64,000 nucleotides of DNA from Streptomyces sp. NBC_00370 (GTDB taxonomy: Bacteria; Actinomycetota; Actinomycetes; Streptomycetales; Streptomycetaceae), in the NCBI RefSeq assembly GCF_036084755.1, contig NZ_CP107968.1, positions 5,604,501-5,668,500 on the forward strand, in the 5' to 3' direction. Below, in pieces: positions 19,858 through 28,824 of this stretch (position 1 is the stretch's first letter; every line of letters starts with the position of its first letter). A model generated the notes under the pieces. The model searched no databases, was not told where the DNA came from, and was given only the letters and a program-made list of their open reading frames with translations. Both the position numbers and the translations under genes were made by a program.

Positions 19858-20790
19858 ATGACGACGACAGCCCCTCCCACCGCCACCGGTACAGCGGTGG
19901 CGAGCTTCGAGAACGTGAACAAGAGCTACGGAGACGTCCACGCGGTGGCCGGTCTCACGCTCACGCTCCACCCCGGCGAGACCGTCGCGCTCCTCGGCCC
20001 CAACGGCGCGGGCAAGTCCTCGGCCCTCGATCTGCTGCTCGGCCTCAGGAACCCCGACTCGGGCACCGTCAGCGTCTTCGGCATGAGCCCGAAGGAAGCC
20101 ATCTCGGCGGGCCGGGTCGGCGCCATGCTGCAGAGCGGCGGCTTGATGGAGGAGGTCACGGTCCGCGAGCTGGTGAACCTCGCGTGCGCCCTGCACCGCA
20201 AGCCGTTCCCGGTCTCCGAGGTGCTGGCCAGGGCGGGCATCACCCAGATCGCCGACCGCAAGGTCAACAAGCTCTCCGGCGGCCAGGAGCAGCGGGTCAG
20301 GTTCGCGCTCGCCACCGCGGGCGCCAACGACCTCATCGTCCTCGACGAGCCGACCACCGGGATGGACGTCACGGCGCGGCAGGCGTTCTGGGCCACCATG
20401 CGCGAGCAGGCGCGGCACGGCCGTACGGTGCTGTTCGCCACCCACTACCTGGAAGAGGCGGACGCGATCGCCGACCGGGTGCTCGTGCTGTACAAGGGCA
20501 GGCTGCTGGCCGACGGCACGGCCGCCGAGATCAAGGCCAGGGCGGGCGCCCGCCGGATCTCCTTCGACCTGGACGGTCCGATCGACGAGACAGCGCTGCG
20601 CGCGCTGCCGTCCCTCGGCGCGCTGTCCGTCTCCGGAACCACCGTCCGTATGCAGTCCCACGACGCGGACGCGACCGTGCACGGCGTGTACGGGCTCGGG
20701 CTCTACCCGCGCAATCTCGAAGTGGCCGGGCTCGGCCTTGAGCAGGCGTTCGTCGCCATCACCGAGGCCGAGGAGGCCAGGACCGCGTGA
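19858..20790 (+). CDS. ABC exporter ATPase (DrrA/CcmA type)
   Basis: 310-residue ATPase: GPNGAGKSS (Walker A), LSGGQEQRVRFALA (signature), LIVLDEPTTGMD (Walker B), ATHYLEEAD (H-loop), then a C-terminal domain of about 80 residues typical of drug/antibiotic exporters. The signature has Glu in place of the usual Gln/Arg (GGQEQR). It is coupled to the ABC-2 permease gene by GTGA and to a two-component system further on, an operon layout common for DesKR/LiaSR-like, membrane-stress-responsive exporters. ATG 19858 has GAGGG upstream. Confidence 0.9.
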   Translation: MTTTAPPTATGTAVASFENVNKSYGDVHAVAGLTLTLHPGETVALLGPNGAGKSSALDLLLGLRNPDSGTVSVFGMSPKEAISAGRVGAMLQSGGLMEEVTVRELVNLACALHRKPFPVSEVLARAGITQIADRKVNKLSGGQEQRVRFALATAGANDLIVLDEPTTGMDVTARQAFWATMREQARHGRTVLFATHYLEEADAIADRVLVLYKGRLLADGTAAEIKARAGARRISFDLDGPIDETALRALPSLGALSVSGTTVRMQSHDADATVHGVYGLGLYPRNLEVAGLGLEQAFVAITEAEEARTA

Positions 20791-21527
20791 ACACCCTGAT
20801 CAAGCTCGAAATCACCCGCACCCTGCGGAACAAGAAGTTCATGTTCTTCTCGGTGATCTACCCCGCCGTGCTCTTCCTGGTCATCGCCGGGCCGCAGGAC
20901 AACGCGAAGAAGGTGGCCGGCAGCGACCTGTCGCTCAGTTCGTTCTACATGGTCGCGCTGGCGTCCTTCGGGGCGCTCACCGCCGTACTGATGGGCAACA
21001 GCGAGAAGATCGCCAAGGAGCGCGAGAAGGGCTGGGTGCGCCAGCTGCGGCTCACCTCGCTGCCCGGACGCGGCTACGTCCTCGCGAAGATCGCCGGCGC
21101 CGCCGTGGTCAGCCTGCCGTCCATCATCGTCGTGTTCGTCATCGCCGCTTCGGTCAAGGGCGTCACGCTGGACACCTGGCAGTGGCTGGCGCTCACCGGC
21201 GTCATCTGGGCCGGCAGCCTGTGCTTCGCCGCGCTCGGGGTGGCCATCGGCTACGTCGCCTCCGGTGACGCCGTCCGGCCCATCACGATGATCATCTACT
21301 TCGGCCTGTCCATCCTCGGCGGCCTGTGGCTGCCCGTCTCCAGCTATCCGCAGTGGCTGCAGAACATCGCCGAATGGCTGCCCACGCATGCCTACGCGGC
21401 CCTCGGACAGGCCATCGAGCTGGGCGGCGCGCCGCATCTCAAGGACGTCGCGATCATGGTCGGATACTTCGTGGTCTTCGCGGGCGGCGCCGCCTGGCTG
21501 TACCGCAAGGACACACTGAAGGCATGA
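20787..21527 (+). CDS. ABC-2 type exporter permease
   Basis: 246-residue membrane protein with six hydrophobic segments and a charged segment after the second (NSEKIAKEREKGWVRQLRLT), the conserved coupling helix of ABC2_membrane proteins. GTG 20787 overlaps the ATPase stop, and its own stop overlaps the kinase ATG. It would form the exporter with the preceding ATPase; the substrate is unknown. Confidence 0.88.
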   Translation: MNTLIKLEITRTLRNKKFMFFSVIYPAVLFLVIAGPQDNAKKVAGSDLSLSSFYMVALASFGALTAVLMGNSEKIAKEREKGWVRQLRLTSLPGRGYVLAKIAGAAVVSLPSIIVVFVIAASVKGVTLDTWQWLALTGVIWAGSLCFAALGVAIGYVASGDAVRPITMIIYFGLSILGGLWLPVSSYPQWLQNIAEWLPTHAYAALGQAIELGGAPHLKDVAIMVGYFVVFAGGAAWLYRKDTLKA

Positions 21528-22705
21528 GCGAAGTGACCTTCTCCGGCGTCGGCATCGGCCAGTCACCCGACGGCCGCAGGCACTCCTTCGTGAAGCTGAT
21601 GTGGTTCGGCATCTGGCTGGCCTTCATGGGCGCGCCGGTGAGCGACCTCTTCGACCACGACGGGTCGCCGTGGAGTGTCGTGCTCGGCGTGGTCGGCCTG
21701 GTCGCCTTCGTGGGCGTCTACCTGATGGTGATCTTCCGGCACACCGGACGGCCGCTCCGGCCACGCACCGTCTACAGCGCGCTGCTGTTCATGCTCGCCC
21801 TGGCGGTGCTGCTCTCCCTCACGCTGGACAGCGCGTGGCTGGTGCTCTTCGTCTACGTGTCGGTGTCGTGCGGCGCCGCGCTGCCGATCCGGGTCTCCCG
21901 GTTCGCGATCCCGGCCGTCACCGGGGTGATGGCGGCGGTCGGCCTGCGGTCGGCGGACAACCACGACCTGCTCAGCGCGCTGGTGGTGCCCGCGCTGCTC
22001 GGCGGCTTCGCCATGGCGGGGGTGGGCCAGCTGGTGCGTACGACGATCGAGCTGCGCGAGGCGCGGGCCACCGTCGCCGAACTGGCCGCCAACGAGGAGC
22101 GGCTGCGGCTCGCCCGCGACCTGCACGACCTGCTCGGCCACTCGCTGTCGCTGATCACGCTCAAGAGCGAGCTGGCGGGCCGGATGCTGCCCGCCCACCC
22201 CGACCGGGCGGCCGAGCAGGTCGCCGACATCGAGCAGGTCAGCAGGCAGGCCCTCACGGACGTACGGGAAGCCGTGAGCGGCTACCGGCGGCCCACCCTG
22301 CCGGGCGAGCTGGCGGGGGCCCGTACGGCGCTGGCCGTGGCCGGTGTCACCGCCGACGTACCGCAGGACGTCCCGAAGGAGCTGGGTGCCACGCTGTGCG
22401 CCGAGTCGGAGACGGTGCTCGCCTGGTCGCTGCGGGAGGCCGTCACCAACGTCGTACGGCACAGCGGCGCCCGCCGCTGCGTCGTCGCGCTCACCCCCCG
22501 GCAGACCCTGGAAGGACCTGTGGTGGAGCTGACCGTCGAGGACGACGGACGCGGCGCGAGCGGCGCGGACCGGGGCAACGGGCTGACCGGGCTCGCCGAA
22601 CGGCTCGCCCAGGTCGGCGGCACGCTGGAGGCGGGCTCCACCAAGGGCGGCTTCCTGCTCACCGTCCGCGCGCCTCTGGCCGTCCCCCTAAACTCCCCGG
22701 CATGA
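21524..22705 (+). CDS. DesK/NarL-type sensor histidine kinase
   Basis: 393 residues. The N-terminal sensor consists of about five membrane helices (28-170) with almost no extracellular domain. The HisKA_3 dimerisation/phosphoacceptor helix is RLARDLHDLLGHSLS (His201), followed by an HATPase_c domain (N-box EAVTNVVRH; GNGLTGLAERL). Intramembrane-sensing kinases of this kind usually monitor the membrane or the adjoining transporter. ATG 21524 overlaps the permease stop (ATGA). Confidence 0.92.
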   Translation: MSEVTFSGVGIGQSPDGRRHSFVKLMWFGIWLAFMGAPVSDLFDHDGSPWSVVLGVVGLVAFVGVYLMVIFRHTGRPLRPRTVYSALLFMLALAVLLSLTLDSAWLVLFVYVSVSCGAALPIRVSRFAIPAVTGVMAAVGLRSADNHDLLSALVVPALLGGFAMAGVGQLVRTTIELREARATVAELAANEERLRLARDLHDLLGHSLSLITLKSELAGRMLPAHPDRAAEQVADIEQVSRQALTDVREAVSGYRRPTLPGELAGARTALAVAGVTADVPQDVPKELGATLCAESETVLAWSLREAVTNVVRHSGARRCVVALTPRQTLEGPVVELTVEDDGRGASGADRGNGLTGLAERLAQVGGTLEAGSTKGGFLLTVRAPLAVPLNSPA

Positions 22706-23334
22706 GCAGCGTGACCGGCACGACCCGCATGATCAGGGTTCTGCTCGCCGAGGACCAGTCCATGGTGCGCGAGGCCCTGGCGGCGCTGCTCGGCCTCGAA
22801 CCGGACATCGAAGTGGTCGCCCAGGTCGCCAGGGGCGACGAGGTGCTGGCCGCCGCCCGGGCCGCCGAGGTGGATGTGGCGCTCCTCGACATCGAGATGC
22901 CGGGCATGACCGGGATCGAGGCGGCGGGCGAGCTGCGCGACGCGCTGCCCCGGGTCAAGGTGATCGTGCTGACCACCTTCGGCCGCCCCGGCTATCTGCG
23001 CCGGGCCATGGAGTCGGGCGCCGACGCCTTCCTGGTCAAGGACGCCCCGGCGGCCCAACTCGCCGAAGCCGTACGCAAGGTGTTGGCAGGGGAGCGGGTC
23101 ATCGATCCGACGCTCGCCGCCGCCGCGCTGGCCGACGGCGCGAATCCGCTGACCGACCGGGAGCGCGAGGTGCTGCGGGCGGCGGCCGGCGGCTCCACCA
23201 ACGCCGAACTGGCCGCGCTGCTGCACCTGTCCCAGGGCACCGTCCGCAACTACCTCTCCACGGCGATCCAGAAACTGGCAGCCCGCAACCGCACCGAGGC
23301 GGTCGGTATCGCACGCGAGAAGGGCTGGCTCTGA
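22702..23334 (+). CDS. NarL/DesR-type response regulator
   Basis: 210 residues. The receiver domain (about 11-125) has the acidic pocket in LLAEDQ and phospho-acceptor Asp63 (LLDIEMPG); the LuxR-type HTH (about 145-205) reads LTDREREVLRAAAGGSTNAELA. It overlaps the kinase gene by 4 bp, so exporter, kinase and regulator form one four-gene unit (19858-23334), probably autoregulated. A second ATG (22729) just before the receiver is possible. TAAACT at 22688-22693 could give an internal promoter, but this is weak. Confidence 0.93.
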   Translation: MSSVTGTTRMIRVLLAEDQSMVREALAALLGLEPDIEVVAQVARGDEVLAAARAAEVDVALLDIEMPGMTGIEAAGELRDALPRVKVIVLTTFGRPGYLRRAMESGADAFLVKDAPAAQLAEAVRKVLAGERVIDPTLAAAALADGANPLTDREREVLRAAAGGSTNAELAALLHLSQGTVRNYLSTAIQKLAARNRTEAVGIAREKGWL

Positions 23335-23357
23335 CGGCCGGCGGCCCGGCGGCCCGG

Positions 23358-24260
23358 TCAGTTGAGCATCGCCCGCGCGGCGCGCGCCCTGCGGCGCAGC
23401 GCCTCCGCCGTGGACGGCTCCACCGCCGACACCACCTCGGCGTACTCCTCCAGGGCGGCGGCGCCCGTCAGATAGTCGCCCCGCTCGATGAGCAGCCGCG
23501 CCCGGTCGTAGCGCAGCCGCGCCGGATGCGCGGGCAGCAGCAGGGACAGCTCGACCGCCCACAGCGCCACGTCCGTACGCTCCGGCCGGGCCGCCGCCCA
23601 GGCCCGGATGTTGTTGAGGATCCGTTGGACGATGTCGAGCGGATCGGCGGGGACCGGCGGGCCAGGCGGCGGGGGAGCGCCCGTCGCGGCGGTGACGAGC
23701 CGCGTCGCGTCGTCGCCCGTCAGCAACTGACCGCCGGCGAACGGGTCGGCCAGCACCCGCTCGGCCGGGTCGCCGAAACCGACGACGAAATGGCCGGGCA
23801 GCGCCAGGCCGTACACCGGGGCGCCCGCCCGTCGTGCCACCTCGATCCAGACGACCGAGAGCAGGATCGGCAGCCCGCGCCGCCGTCGTAGCACCTCGGG
23901 CAGGAGCGAGGACTCCAGCAGCTGGTAGTCGGCGCCCGAGCCGTGGAAGCCCAGCCGCGCGCCCAGCAGTTCGGCGAGCGCCGCCGCCCAGGCGCGCGGT
24001 CCGGTGAGGCCGAAGGGCAGCAGGCCCGCCAGCCGGTCCAGCTCCATCTCCGCGGCGTCCGTCCGGGCCTCCACAGCTGCGTCGTCCTGCCCCTGGCCGG
24101 CCTCGGCGCCGATCAGCAGGCACAGCGCCGCCAGATCGGGGCGCTCGGCGCGCGCCTCGTCGGCGAACCGCCGCCGTCGGCCCGCGGGGCCCGGCTGCTG
24201 TTCCGGCTCGTCCGGTTCTGATTCGTCCGGTTCTGGTTCGTCCGGCTGTTCCGGCCTCAT
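23358..24260 (-). CDS. SirB1-family transglutaminase-like protein
   Basis: 300 residues: an acidic, low-complexity first 25 residues, then a SirB1/transglutaminase-fold domain (about 40-220) with GLPILLSVVWIEVARRAGAPVYGLALPGHFVVG, typical of the family, and a TPR-like C-terminus (about 225-300). The catalytic Cys of true transglutaminases is not obvious. Enzymatic role unknown. It converges on the response-regulator gene with only 23 bp between the stops and lies 17 bp from the next minus-strand gene. Confidence 0.8.
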   Translation of the reverse strand: MRPEQPDEPEPDESEPDEPEQQPGPAGRRRRFADEARAERPDLAALCLLIGAEAGQGQDDAAVEARTDAAEMELDRLAGLLPFGLTGPRAWAAALAELLGARLGFHGSGADYQLLESSLLPEVLRRRRGLPILLSVVWIEVARRAGAPVYGLALPGHFVVGFGDPAERVLADPFAGGQLLTGDDATRLVTAATGAPPPPGPPVPADPLDIVQRILNNIRAWAAARPERTDVALWAVELSLLLPAHPARLRYDRARLLIERGDYLTGAAALEEYAEVVSAVEPSTAEALRRRARAARAMLN

Positions 24261-24277
24261 ACGCGACCCGTACCCGT

Positions 24278-25315
24278 TCAGGAGAAGCGGAAGTGCTGAT
24301 ACCGGTGATGGGTGACGAAGCCCAGGCGGTCGTACATCGCACGCGCCGCCTCGTTCTCCGTCTCCACCTGGAGCCAGGCCGCCGAAGCGCCCTGCGCCAG
24401 CGCGTCACGGGCGAGGGCCGTCATCACGGCGGTGGCAAGCCCCTGGCGCCGGTGGGCGGGGTCCACCTCCACCGCCATGAAACCCGCCCAGCGCCCGTCG
24501 ACGACACACCGGCCGATCGCGGCCGGCGTCTCCGTAGCGCCGGGCACGGTCGCGAACCGGACGGAGGGAGCCGTGTTCAGCACGTGCAGCACCTCGGGGC
24601 CCGGCGCGCTGAACCGGTGGTAGCCGCGCAGCCAGCTCTCGTCGCAGACCGGGCGCAGCGCGACCTGCTCGGCGTCCGCGTCGGGCGCCGCCTCGGCCAG
24701 CGGCGCCAGCGCCCCGATCCGTACCTCGACCGACACCTCGGCCACCCAGCCGCGCCGCGCCAGCTCGGCGCCCAGCAGCTCCTGGGTGCCCTCGGCGCCG
24801 CTCGACACCTGGATGTACGGGGGCAGCCCGCGCGCCCCGTACCAGGCGCGCACCCGCTCCAGCGCCTCGTCCAGCGGCAGCCCCGGGCCGCCCAGCGGCA
24901 CCACGGAGTTGGCGCGCCGGGTGAAACCGCCGGAAGCGCCGAGCCGCCAGTCGCCGAGCCGCTCGGTCTCGGCCGGCTGCCAGGCGCGCGCACAGACGTG
25001 GGCCAGCTCATCGAAGGACGCGGCGGGACCCCGCCGTCTGGCGGGCGCCGCCGGTACGACCTTGGCGGCCACGAGCGCCGACTCGGGGATGCTGACACGC
25101 TCGCCGGTGCGGCGTGTGACGAGGACCACACCGTCGTCCCACGATGTGAGAACACCCACCGTGTCGGTGAACTGACCCGCGCCGGGGCCCGCGCCGGTCA
25201 GCTGTCTGACTGATACGCGTTTGCCCACGTCGGTGGGGGTCACCCGGACTTCGAGCCGGCCTCCGGCGCTGAATTCCACAGCTGTGCCCACCCCTCCTGT
25301 TCGGATCGTGCCCAA
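24278..25315 (-). CDS. GNAT-family N-acetyltransferase with N-terminal extension
   Basis: Up to 345 residues. The C-terminal ~120 residues are a GNAT domain with DPAHRRQGLATAVMTALARDAL as acetyl-CoA loop and ENEAARAMYDRLGF as motif B. The N-terminal ~65 residues form an SH3-like segment (RVTPTDVGKRVSVRQLTG). The start is uncertain: the frame opens at TTG 25315, but the only good ribosome site (complement of 25293-25298) lies inside it, so GTG 25279 (spacing 13) or GTG 25291 are also candidates. Substrate unknown. Confidence 0.8.
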   Translation of the reverse strand: MGTIRTGGVGTAVEFSAGGRLEVRVTPTDVGKRVSVRQLTGAGPGAGQFTDTVGVLTSWDDGVVLVTRRTGERVSIPESALVAAKVVPAAPARRRGPAASFDELAHVCARAWQPAETERLGDWRLGASGGFTRRANSVVPLGGPGLPLDEALERVRAWYGARGLPPYIQVSSGAEGTQELLGAELARRGWVAEVSVEVRIGALAPLAEAAPDADAEQVALRPVCDESWLRGYHRFSAPGPEVLHVLNTAPSVRFATVPGATETPAAIGRCVVDGRWAGFMAVEVDPAHRRQGLATAVMTALARDALAQGASAAWLQVETENEAARAMYDRLGFVTHHRYQHFRFS

Positions 25316-25421
25316 GAACGGAGATACTAGGTGGCGGGCATCGACGACGCCGCGCTCCCGCGCGCCTGTGGACGGAGCCGCACATCGGCCCGCCGCCGCC
25401 CTATCGAGGAGGAACGACAGC

Positions 25422-25742
25422 GTGACCTACGTCATCGCGCAGCCTTGTGTCGACGTCAAGGACAAGGCGTGCATCGAGGAGTGTCCGGTCGACTGCATCT
25501 ACGAGGGCTCCCGGTCCTTGTACATCCACCCGGACGAATGCGTCGACTGCGGGGCTTGTGAGCCGGTCTGCCCGGTCGAGGCGATCTTCTACGAGGACGA
25601 CACCCCGGACGAGTGGAAGGACTACTACAAGGCGAATGTGGAGTTCTTCGACGAACTCGGTTCGCCCGGCGGTGCCTCGAAGCTCGGTCTCATCGAGCGC
25701 GACCACCCCTTCATCGCCGCGCTGCCGCCCCAGAACGGCTGA
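25422..25742 (+). CDS. fdxA: 7Fe ferredoxin (FdxA/FdxC type)
   Basis: 106-residue soluble electron carrier. Cysteines 9, 17 and 50 fit a [3Fe-4S] cluster and 21, 40, 43 and 46 a [4Fe-4S] cluster; Cys25 is an extra residue, as in Azotobacter FdI-type proteins. The acidic C-terminus (about 60-106) is typical of the actinobacterial branch. GTG 25422 has an ideal ribosome site AGGAGGA (25408-25414). It is followed by a terminator and then dapC, as in mycobacteria (fdxC-dapC). Confidence 0.93.
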   Translation: MTYVIAQPCVDVKDKACIEECPVDCIYEGSRSLYIHPDECVDCGACEPVCPVEAIFYEDDTPDEWKDYYKANVEFFDELGSPGGASKLGLIERDHPFIAALPPQNG

Positions 25743-25758
25743 CAGCGCACCGCACCGG

Positions 25759-25789
25759 CCCCGTACGGCACTGCTCGCCGTACGGGGCT
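25759..25789 (+). terminator. terminator hairpin after fdxA
   Basis: 12-bp perfect stem GCCCCGTACGGC/GCCGTACGGGGC (25759-25770 with 25778-25789), 7-nt loop, 16 bp after the fdxA stop. Confidence 0.75.
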
Positions 25790-25871
25790 GAGGCGTTGGC
25801 GTCCGCCTGAGCCGGCGGCACGAGCCCGCCCGCAGGCGGACGCCGGTACGAGCACGTCCGTACGAGAAAGA

Positions 25872-26975
25872 GTGAGCACCGTGTCCGCAGTCTCTGCCCG
25901 CCTGCCCGTCTTCCCCTGGGACAAGCTGGAGCCCTACAAGGCGACTGCCGAGGCCCATCCGGACGGGATCGTGGACCTGTCCGTCGGGACCCCGGTCGAC
26001 CCCGTCCCCGAACTGATCCAGCGGGCACTGGCCGGCGCCGCCGACTCGCCCGGCTATCCCACGGTCTGGGGCACGAAGGCGCTGCGGGACGCGCTGACCG
26101 GCTGGGCCGTGCGGCGGCTCGGCGCGCGCGGGGTGACCCATTCGAACGTGCTGCCGGTGGTCGGCTCCAAGGAACTGGTGGCCTGGCTGCCGACGCAGCT
26201 CGGCCTCGGCGCGGGCGACCGGGTCGCGTACCCGCGGCTCGCCTACCCGACGTACGAGGTGGGGGCGCGGCTCTGCGGCGCCGAACCCGTCCCGTACGAC
26301 GACCCGACCGAGCTGGACCCGGCGGGACTGAAGGTCCTCTGGCTCAACTCGCCGTCGAACCCGACGGGGGCGGTGCTGGCCAAGGACGAACTGACCAGGA
26401 TCGTCGGCTGGGCGCGCGCGCACGACGTGCTGGTCGTCAGCGACGAGTGCTACCTGGAACTCGGCTGGGAGGCCGAGCCCGTCTCGGTGCTCGACCCGGA
26501 CGTCAGCGGCGGCACGTACGAGGGCCTGGTGGCCGTCCACTCGCTCTCCAAGCGCTCCAACCTGGCCGGATACCGGGCCGCCTTCCTGGTGGGCGACGCG
26601 GCCGTGCTCGGCGAACTGCTCCAGATCCGCAAGCACGGCGGGATGATGACGCCGGCGCCGGTGCAGGCGGCGACGGTCGCCGCGCTCGGCGACGACGAAC
26701 ACGTCGCCCGGCAGCGGGAGCGGTACACCGCCCGGCGTATCGCGCTGCGCGCGGCGCTGGAGTCGCACGGCTTCCGCATCGAGCACAGCGAGGCGGGCCT
26801 GTACCTCTGGTCGACGCGCGACGAGCCGTGCTGGGACACCGTGGCGCACCTCGCCGAGCTGGGCATCCTGGTCGCCCCCGGTGACTTCTACGGGCCTGCG
26901 GGCGAGCGCCATGTGCGGGTCGCGCTGACGGCGACGGACGAGCGGATCGAGGCCGCGGTCAAGCGACTCGGCTGA
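25872..26975 (+). CDS. dapC: succinyldiaminopimelate aminotransferase DapC
   Basis: 367-residue PLP-dependent class I/II aminotransferase of the actinobacterial DapC branch, which makes N-succinyl-L,L-diaminopimelate for lysine and peptidoglycan. The N-terminus LPVFPWDKLEPYKA is characteristic. SPSNPTGAV binds PLP, SDECYLEL carries the conserved Asp/Tyr, and HSLSKRSNLAGYRAAF contains the Schiff-base Lys and phosphate-binding Arg. GTG 25872 is given; GTG 25881 (MSAVSARL) with AAAGAG eight bases upstream is as likely. dapE lies 2 kb away on the same strand. Confidence 0.92.
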   Translation: MSTVSAVSARLPVFPWDKLEPYKATAEAHPDGIVDLSVGTPVDPVPELIQRALAGAADSPGYPTVWGTKALRDALTGWAVRRLGARGVTHSNVLPVVGSKELVAWLPTQLGLGAGDRVAYPRLAYPTYEVGARLCGAEPVPYDDPTELDPAGLKVLWLNSPSNPTGAVLAKDELTRIVGWARAHDVLVVSDECYLELGWEAEPVSVLDPDVSGGTYEGLVAVHSLSKRSNLAGYRAAFLVGDAAVLGELLQIRKHGGMMTPAPVQAATVAALGDDEHVARQRERYTARRIALRAALESHGFRIEHSEAGLYLWSTRDEPCWDTVAHLAELGILVAPGDFYGPAGERHVRVALTATDERIEAAVKRLG

Positions 26976-27018
26976 GCGCCGGCCGGTGCCGTGGCGCCGC
27001 GAACGACCGTGAACGACC

Positions 27019-27059
27019 GCGAAGGGCCCGGGGAGACGGAAGCTCCCCGGGCCCTTCGC
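27019..27059. terminator. bidirectional terminator hairpin
   Basis: Perfect 16-bp stem (27019-27034 with 27044-27059), 9-nt loop, between the convergent stops of dapC (26975) and the secreted-protein gene (27075). Confidence 0.82.
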
Positions 27060-27074
27060 CGCGCTACGCCGGTG

Positions 27075-27494
27075 TCAGCCGATCGGCAGAGCCGGCAGGC
27101 CGCCGCCGAGCCCGCCGGCCGGAGCCGCGCCCTGCGCCGCGGTCGACGTGGTCTGGCCCAGCACCTCACCGGTGCTGCCCGCGGTGTCGCCCGCCACCTT
27201 CTGCGCGGCGGGGGTCGCCGTCTTCGCCGCGCTCCCGACGGTCTTGCCCGCAGCCGGGACGGCGGACTCGACAGCGGCGCCGCCGGCCTTGCCCGCCACG
27301 TCGGTCGCGCTCTGCGCGCCGCTGTCGATGCTGTTGCCGACCGAGGCACCGTCCAGCGCGGTCACCGCGCTCAGGTCGGTGGCCTGCGGCAGCGTCGCGG
27401 CACCGGCGGAGCCGGCCGCACCGACCACGGGAGCTGCGCCAGCCGCGATGAGCAGTGCGGCACGGGCGATCCGACGGGTCAGGGGGAGGGACAT
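27075..27494 (-). CDS. small secreted Ala/Gly-rich protein
   Basis: 139 residues from ATG 27494 (ribosome site AAGGAG five bases upstream). Residues 1-33 form a Sec signal peptide (basic MSLPLTRRIARA, hydrophobic core, likely cut after AGA). The mature part is a repetitive Ala/Gly/Ser/Thr segment without cysteines (GKTVGSAAKTATPAAQKVAGD). It resembles ATP-binding-less secreted proteins of Streptomyces annotated only as hypothetical. Upstream, a 7-bp inverted repeat (27600-27614) may be its operator. Confidence 0.75.
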   Translation of the reverse strand: MSLPLTRRIARAALLIAAGAAPVVGAAGSAGAATLPQATDLSAVTALDGASVGNSIDSGAQSATDVAGKAGGAAVESAVPAAGKTVGSAAKTATPAAQKVAGDTAGSTGEVLGQTTSTAAQGAAPAGGLGGGLPALPIG

Positions 27495-27599
27495 GATGCT
27501 CCTTTGACGGGAGAGAAACAGTGCTTGTCCGTCGATCGGACACTGTGACAACCGCTCAGGGGGGCATACGGGTTGCGGTGACCGTACGTAAAGAGTTGG

Positions 27600-27614
27600 T
27601 AATGCGTCGCATTA
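27600..27614. promoter_or_regulatory. operator-like perfect inverted repeat
   Basis: TAATGCGTCGCATTA is two 7-bp arms around one T, inside the most AT-rich stretch of the 265-bp gap 27495-27759. It is about 105 bp upstream of the secreted-protein start on the minus strand. It could bind a dimeric regulator; no family is assigned. Confidence 0.4.
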
Positions 27615-27759
27615 TCAGGTACGGATAAAAACGGGCAAACGGTTGTGTTCCGTATCGCCTGCCGAACCGTCACTTCGCAGGCCCGGCACGGGATTTGGTC
27701 ATCCTTCGAATCTGCCGGCCGGATATGCCACGACCACCCCCTGCGGGCGATCCGCCGTA

Positions 27760-28728
27760 CTACTGCGCGATCCGGATCCGCACGTCGTTCGAGGCCTCTT
27801 CCGCCTTGGCCTTCGCCTTCGACGACCCGTCGTCCGCACGGCGCCAGCCCTGGTCGGCCTTTGCCGCGCTCCACACCCGGCCCGCGTAGCCCACCTCGGA
27901 GATGTGCAGCTCGGCCGCCTGCGCGACGGCCCACTGCGCCAGCTCCCAGCCGCGCCTGCCGCCCTCGGCGGGGGGCAGGGCGTCCACCGGCACCGACACC
28001 TCGGGGCCGGCCGGGCCGCCGACCTCCTCGGACGCCGGCGCCTGCGACGGATCCGGCTGCGGCAGCACCTTCCGCCCGAAGTTGCTCACCAGCGCCGCCC
28101 GTACCTTCTTCGGGTCGCCCGCCACCGCGGGGGCCGGCGCGGGACACGTCAGCACGGCGGCTGCCCTGCCGGTGAACGCGGCGGCCAGCAGCGTCGCGTC
28201 CGGCTCGTGCTTCGCGTACGCCTGCGGGAAACCGCTGCGCTGGACCCGCTGCGCCGCCACCGTCAGCGGCAGCCGCGAATAGCCGGGGATCTTGGCGAGA
28301 TGGTCGTAGAACTGCCCGGACGAATAGACCGGATCGACGATCTGGGCCGCCGTGCCCCACCCCTTCGACGGGCGCTGCTGGAAGAGCCCCAGCGAATCCC
28401 GGTCCCCGTGGTCCAGATTGCGCAGCGCCGACTCCTGGAGCGACGTCGCCAGCGCGATGGTCACCGCGCGCTCCGGCATACCGCGGGTGGTCCCGACGGC
28501 GGAGATCGTCGCCGCGTTGGCCGCCTGCTCCGGGCTGAGTTCGTACGACGCCTTGTCGTCCCCCGGATTCTTCGCCACGACCTTGCACTGCTGCGAGTGC
28601 GGCCCGCCGGTCACGTACTGGGTGATGACATAGGCGGCGACACCGAGCAGCACGAGGAACGCGGCGGCGATACGCAGCGGGCGACGGCGGCGCCGGGGCG
28701 CGGAGGCGGGGGAGGCGGTCTGGGACAC
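27760..28728 (-). CDS. membrane-anchored protein with lysozyme/transglycosylase-like segment
   Basis: 322 residues from GTG 28728. It has a basic N-terminus (PRRRRRPLR), one membrane anchor (about 19-40), then an outside domain. The segment [19 protein letters not shown] followed by [18 protein letters not shown] recalls the catalytic region of goose-lysozyme-like transglycosylases, with Glu99 as possible acid (inference). After a Pro-rich linker, a C-terminal unit ([22 protein letters not shown]) recurs in actinobacterial wall hydrolases. A role in peptidoglycan turnover is likely but unproven. It is divergent from dapE. Confidence 0.72.
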   Translation of the reverse strand: MSQTASPASAPRRRRRPLRIAAAFLVLLGVAAYVITQYVTGGPHSQQCKVVAKNPGDDKASYELSPEQAANAATISAVGTTRGMPERAVTIALATSLQESALRNLDHGDRDSLGLFQQRPSKGWGTAAQIVDPVYSSGQFYDHLAKIPGYSRLPLTVAAQRVQRSGFPQAYAKHEPDATLLAAAFTGRAAAVLTCPAPAPAVAGDPKKVRAALVSNFGRKVLPQPDPSQAPASEEVGGPAGPEVSVPVDALPPAEGGRRGWELAQWAVAQAAELHISEVGYAGRVWSAAKADQGWRRADDGSSKAKAKAEEASNDVRIRIAQ

Positions 28729-28811
28729 GGGGTCACCGTACTGTGCCGCGAGGGGCCGCGTTCCCCGCCCGTGGAGGCGGCGGGAGCCGGGGGCCCGGTG
28801 CGCGGGGGAGT

Positions 28812-28824
28812 TAGGGTCACCAGC
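28812..28824 (+). promoter_or_regulatory. putative -10 for leaderless dapE mRNA
   Basis: TAGGGT (28812-28817, fits TANNNT) ends seven bases before the dapE ATG, and there is no Shine-Dalgarno, consistent with a leaderless transcript. The -35 is not clear. Confidence 0.42.

Noticed and set aside
27705-27720. tRNA-like T-loop (TTCGAATC)
   Set aside because: Flanks do not pair into a T-stem, and no acceptor, D or anticodon arms can be built around it.
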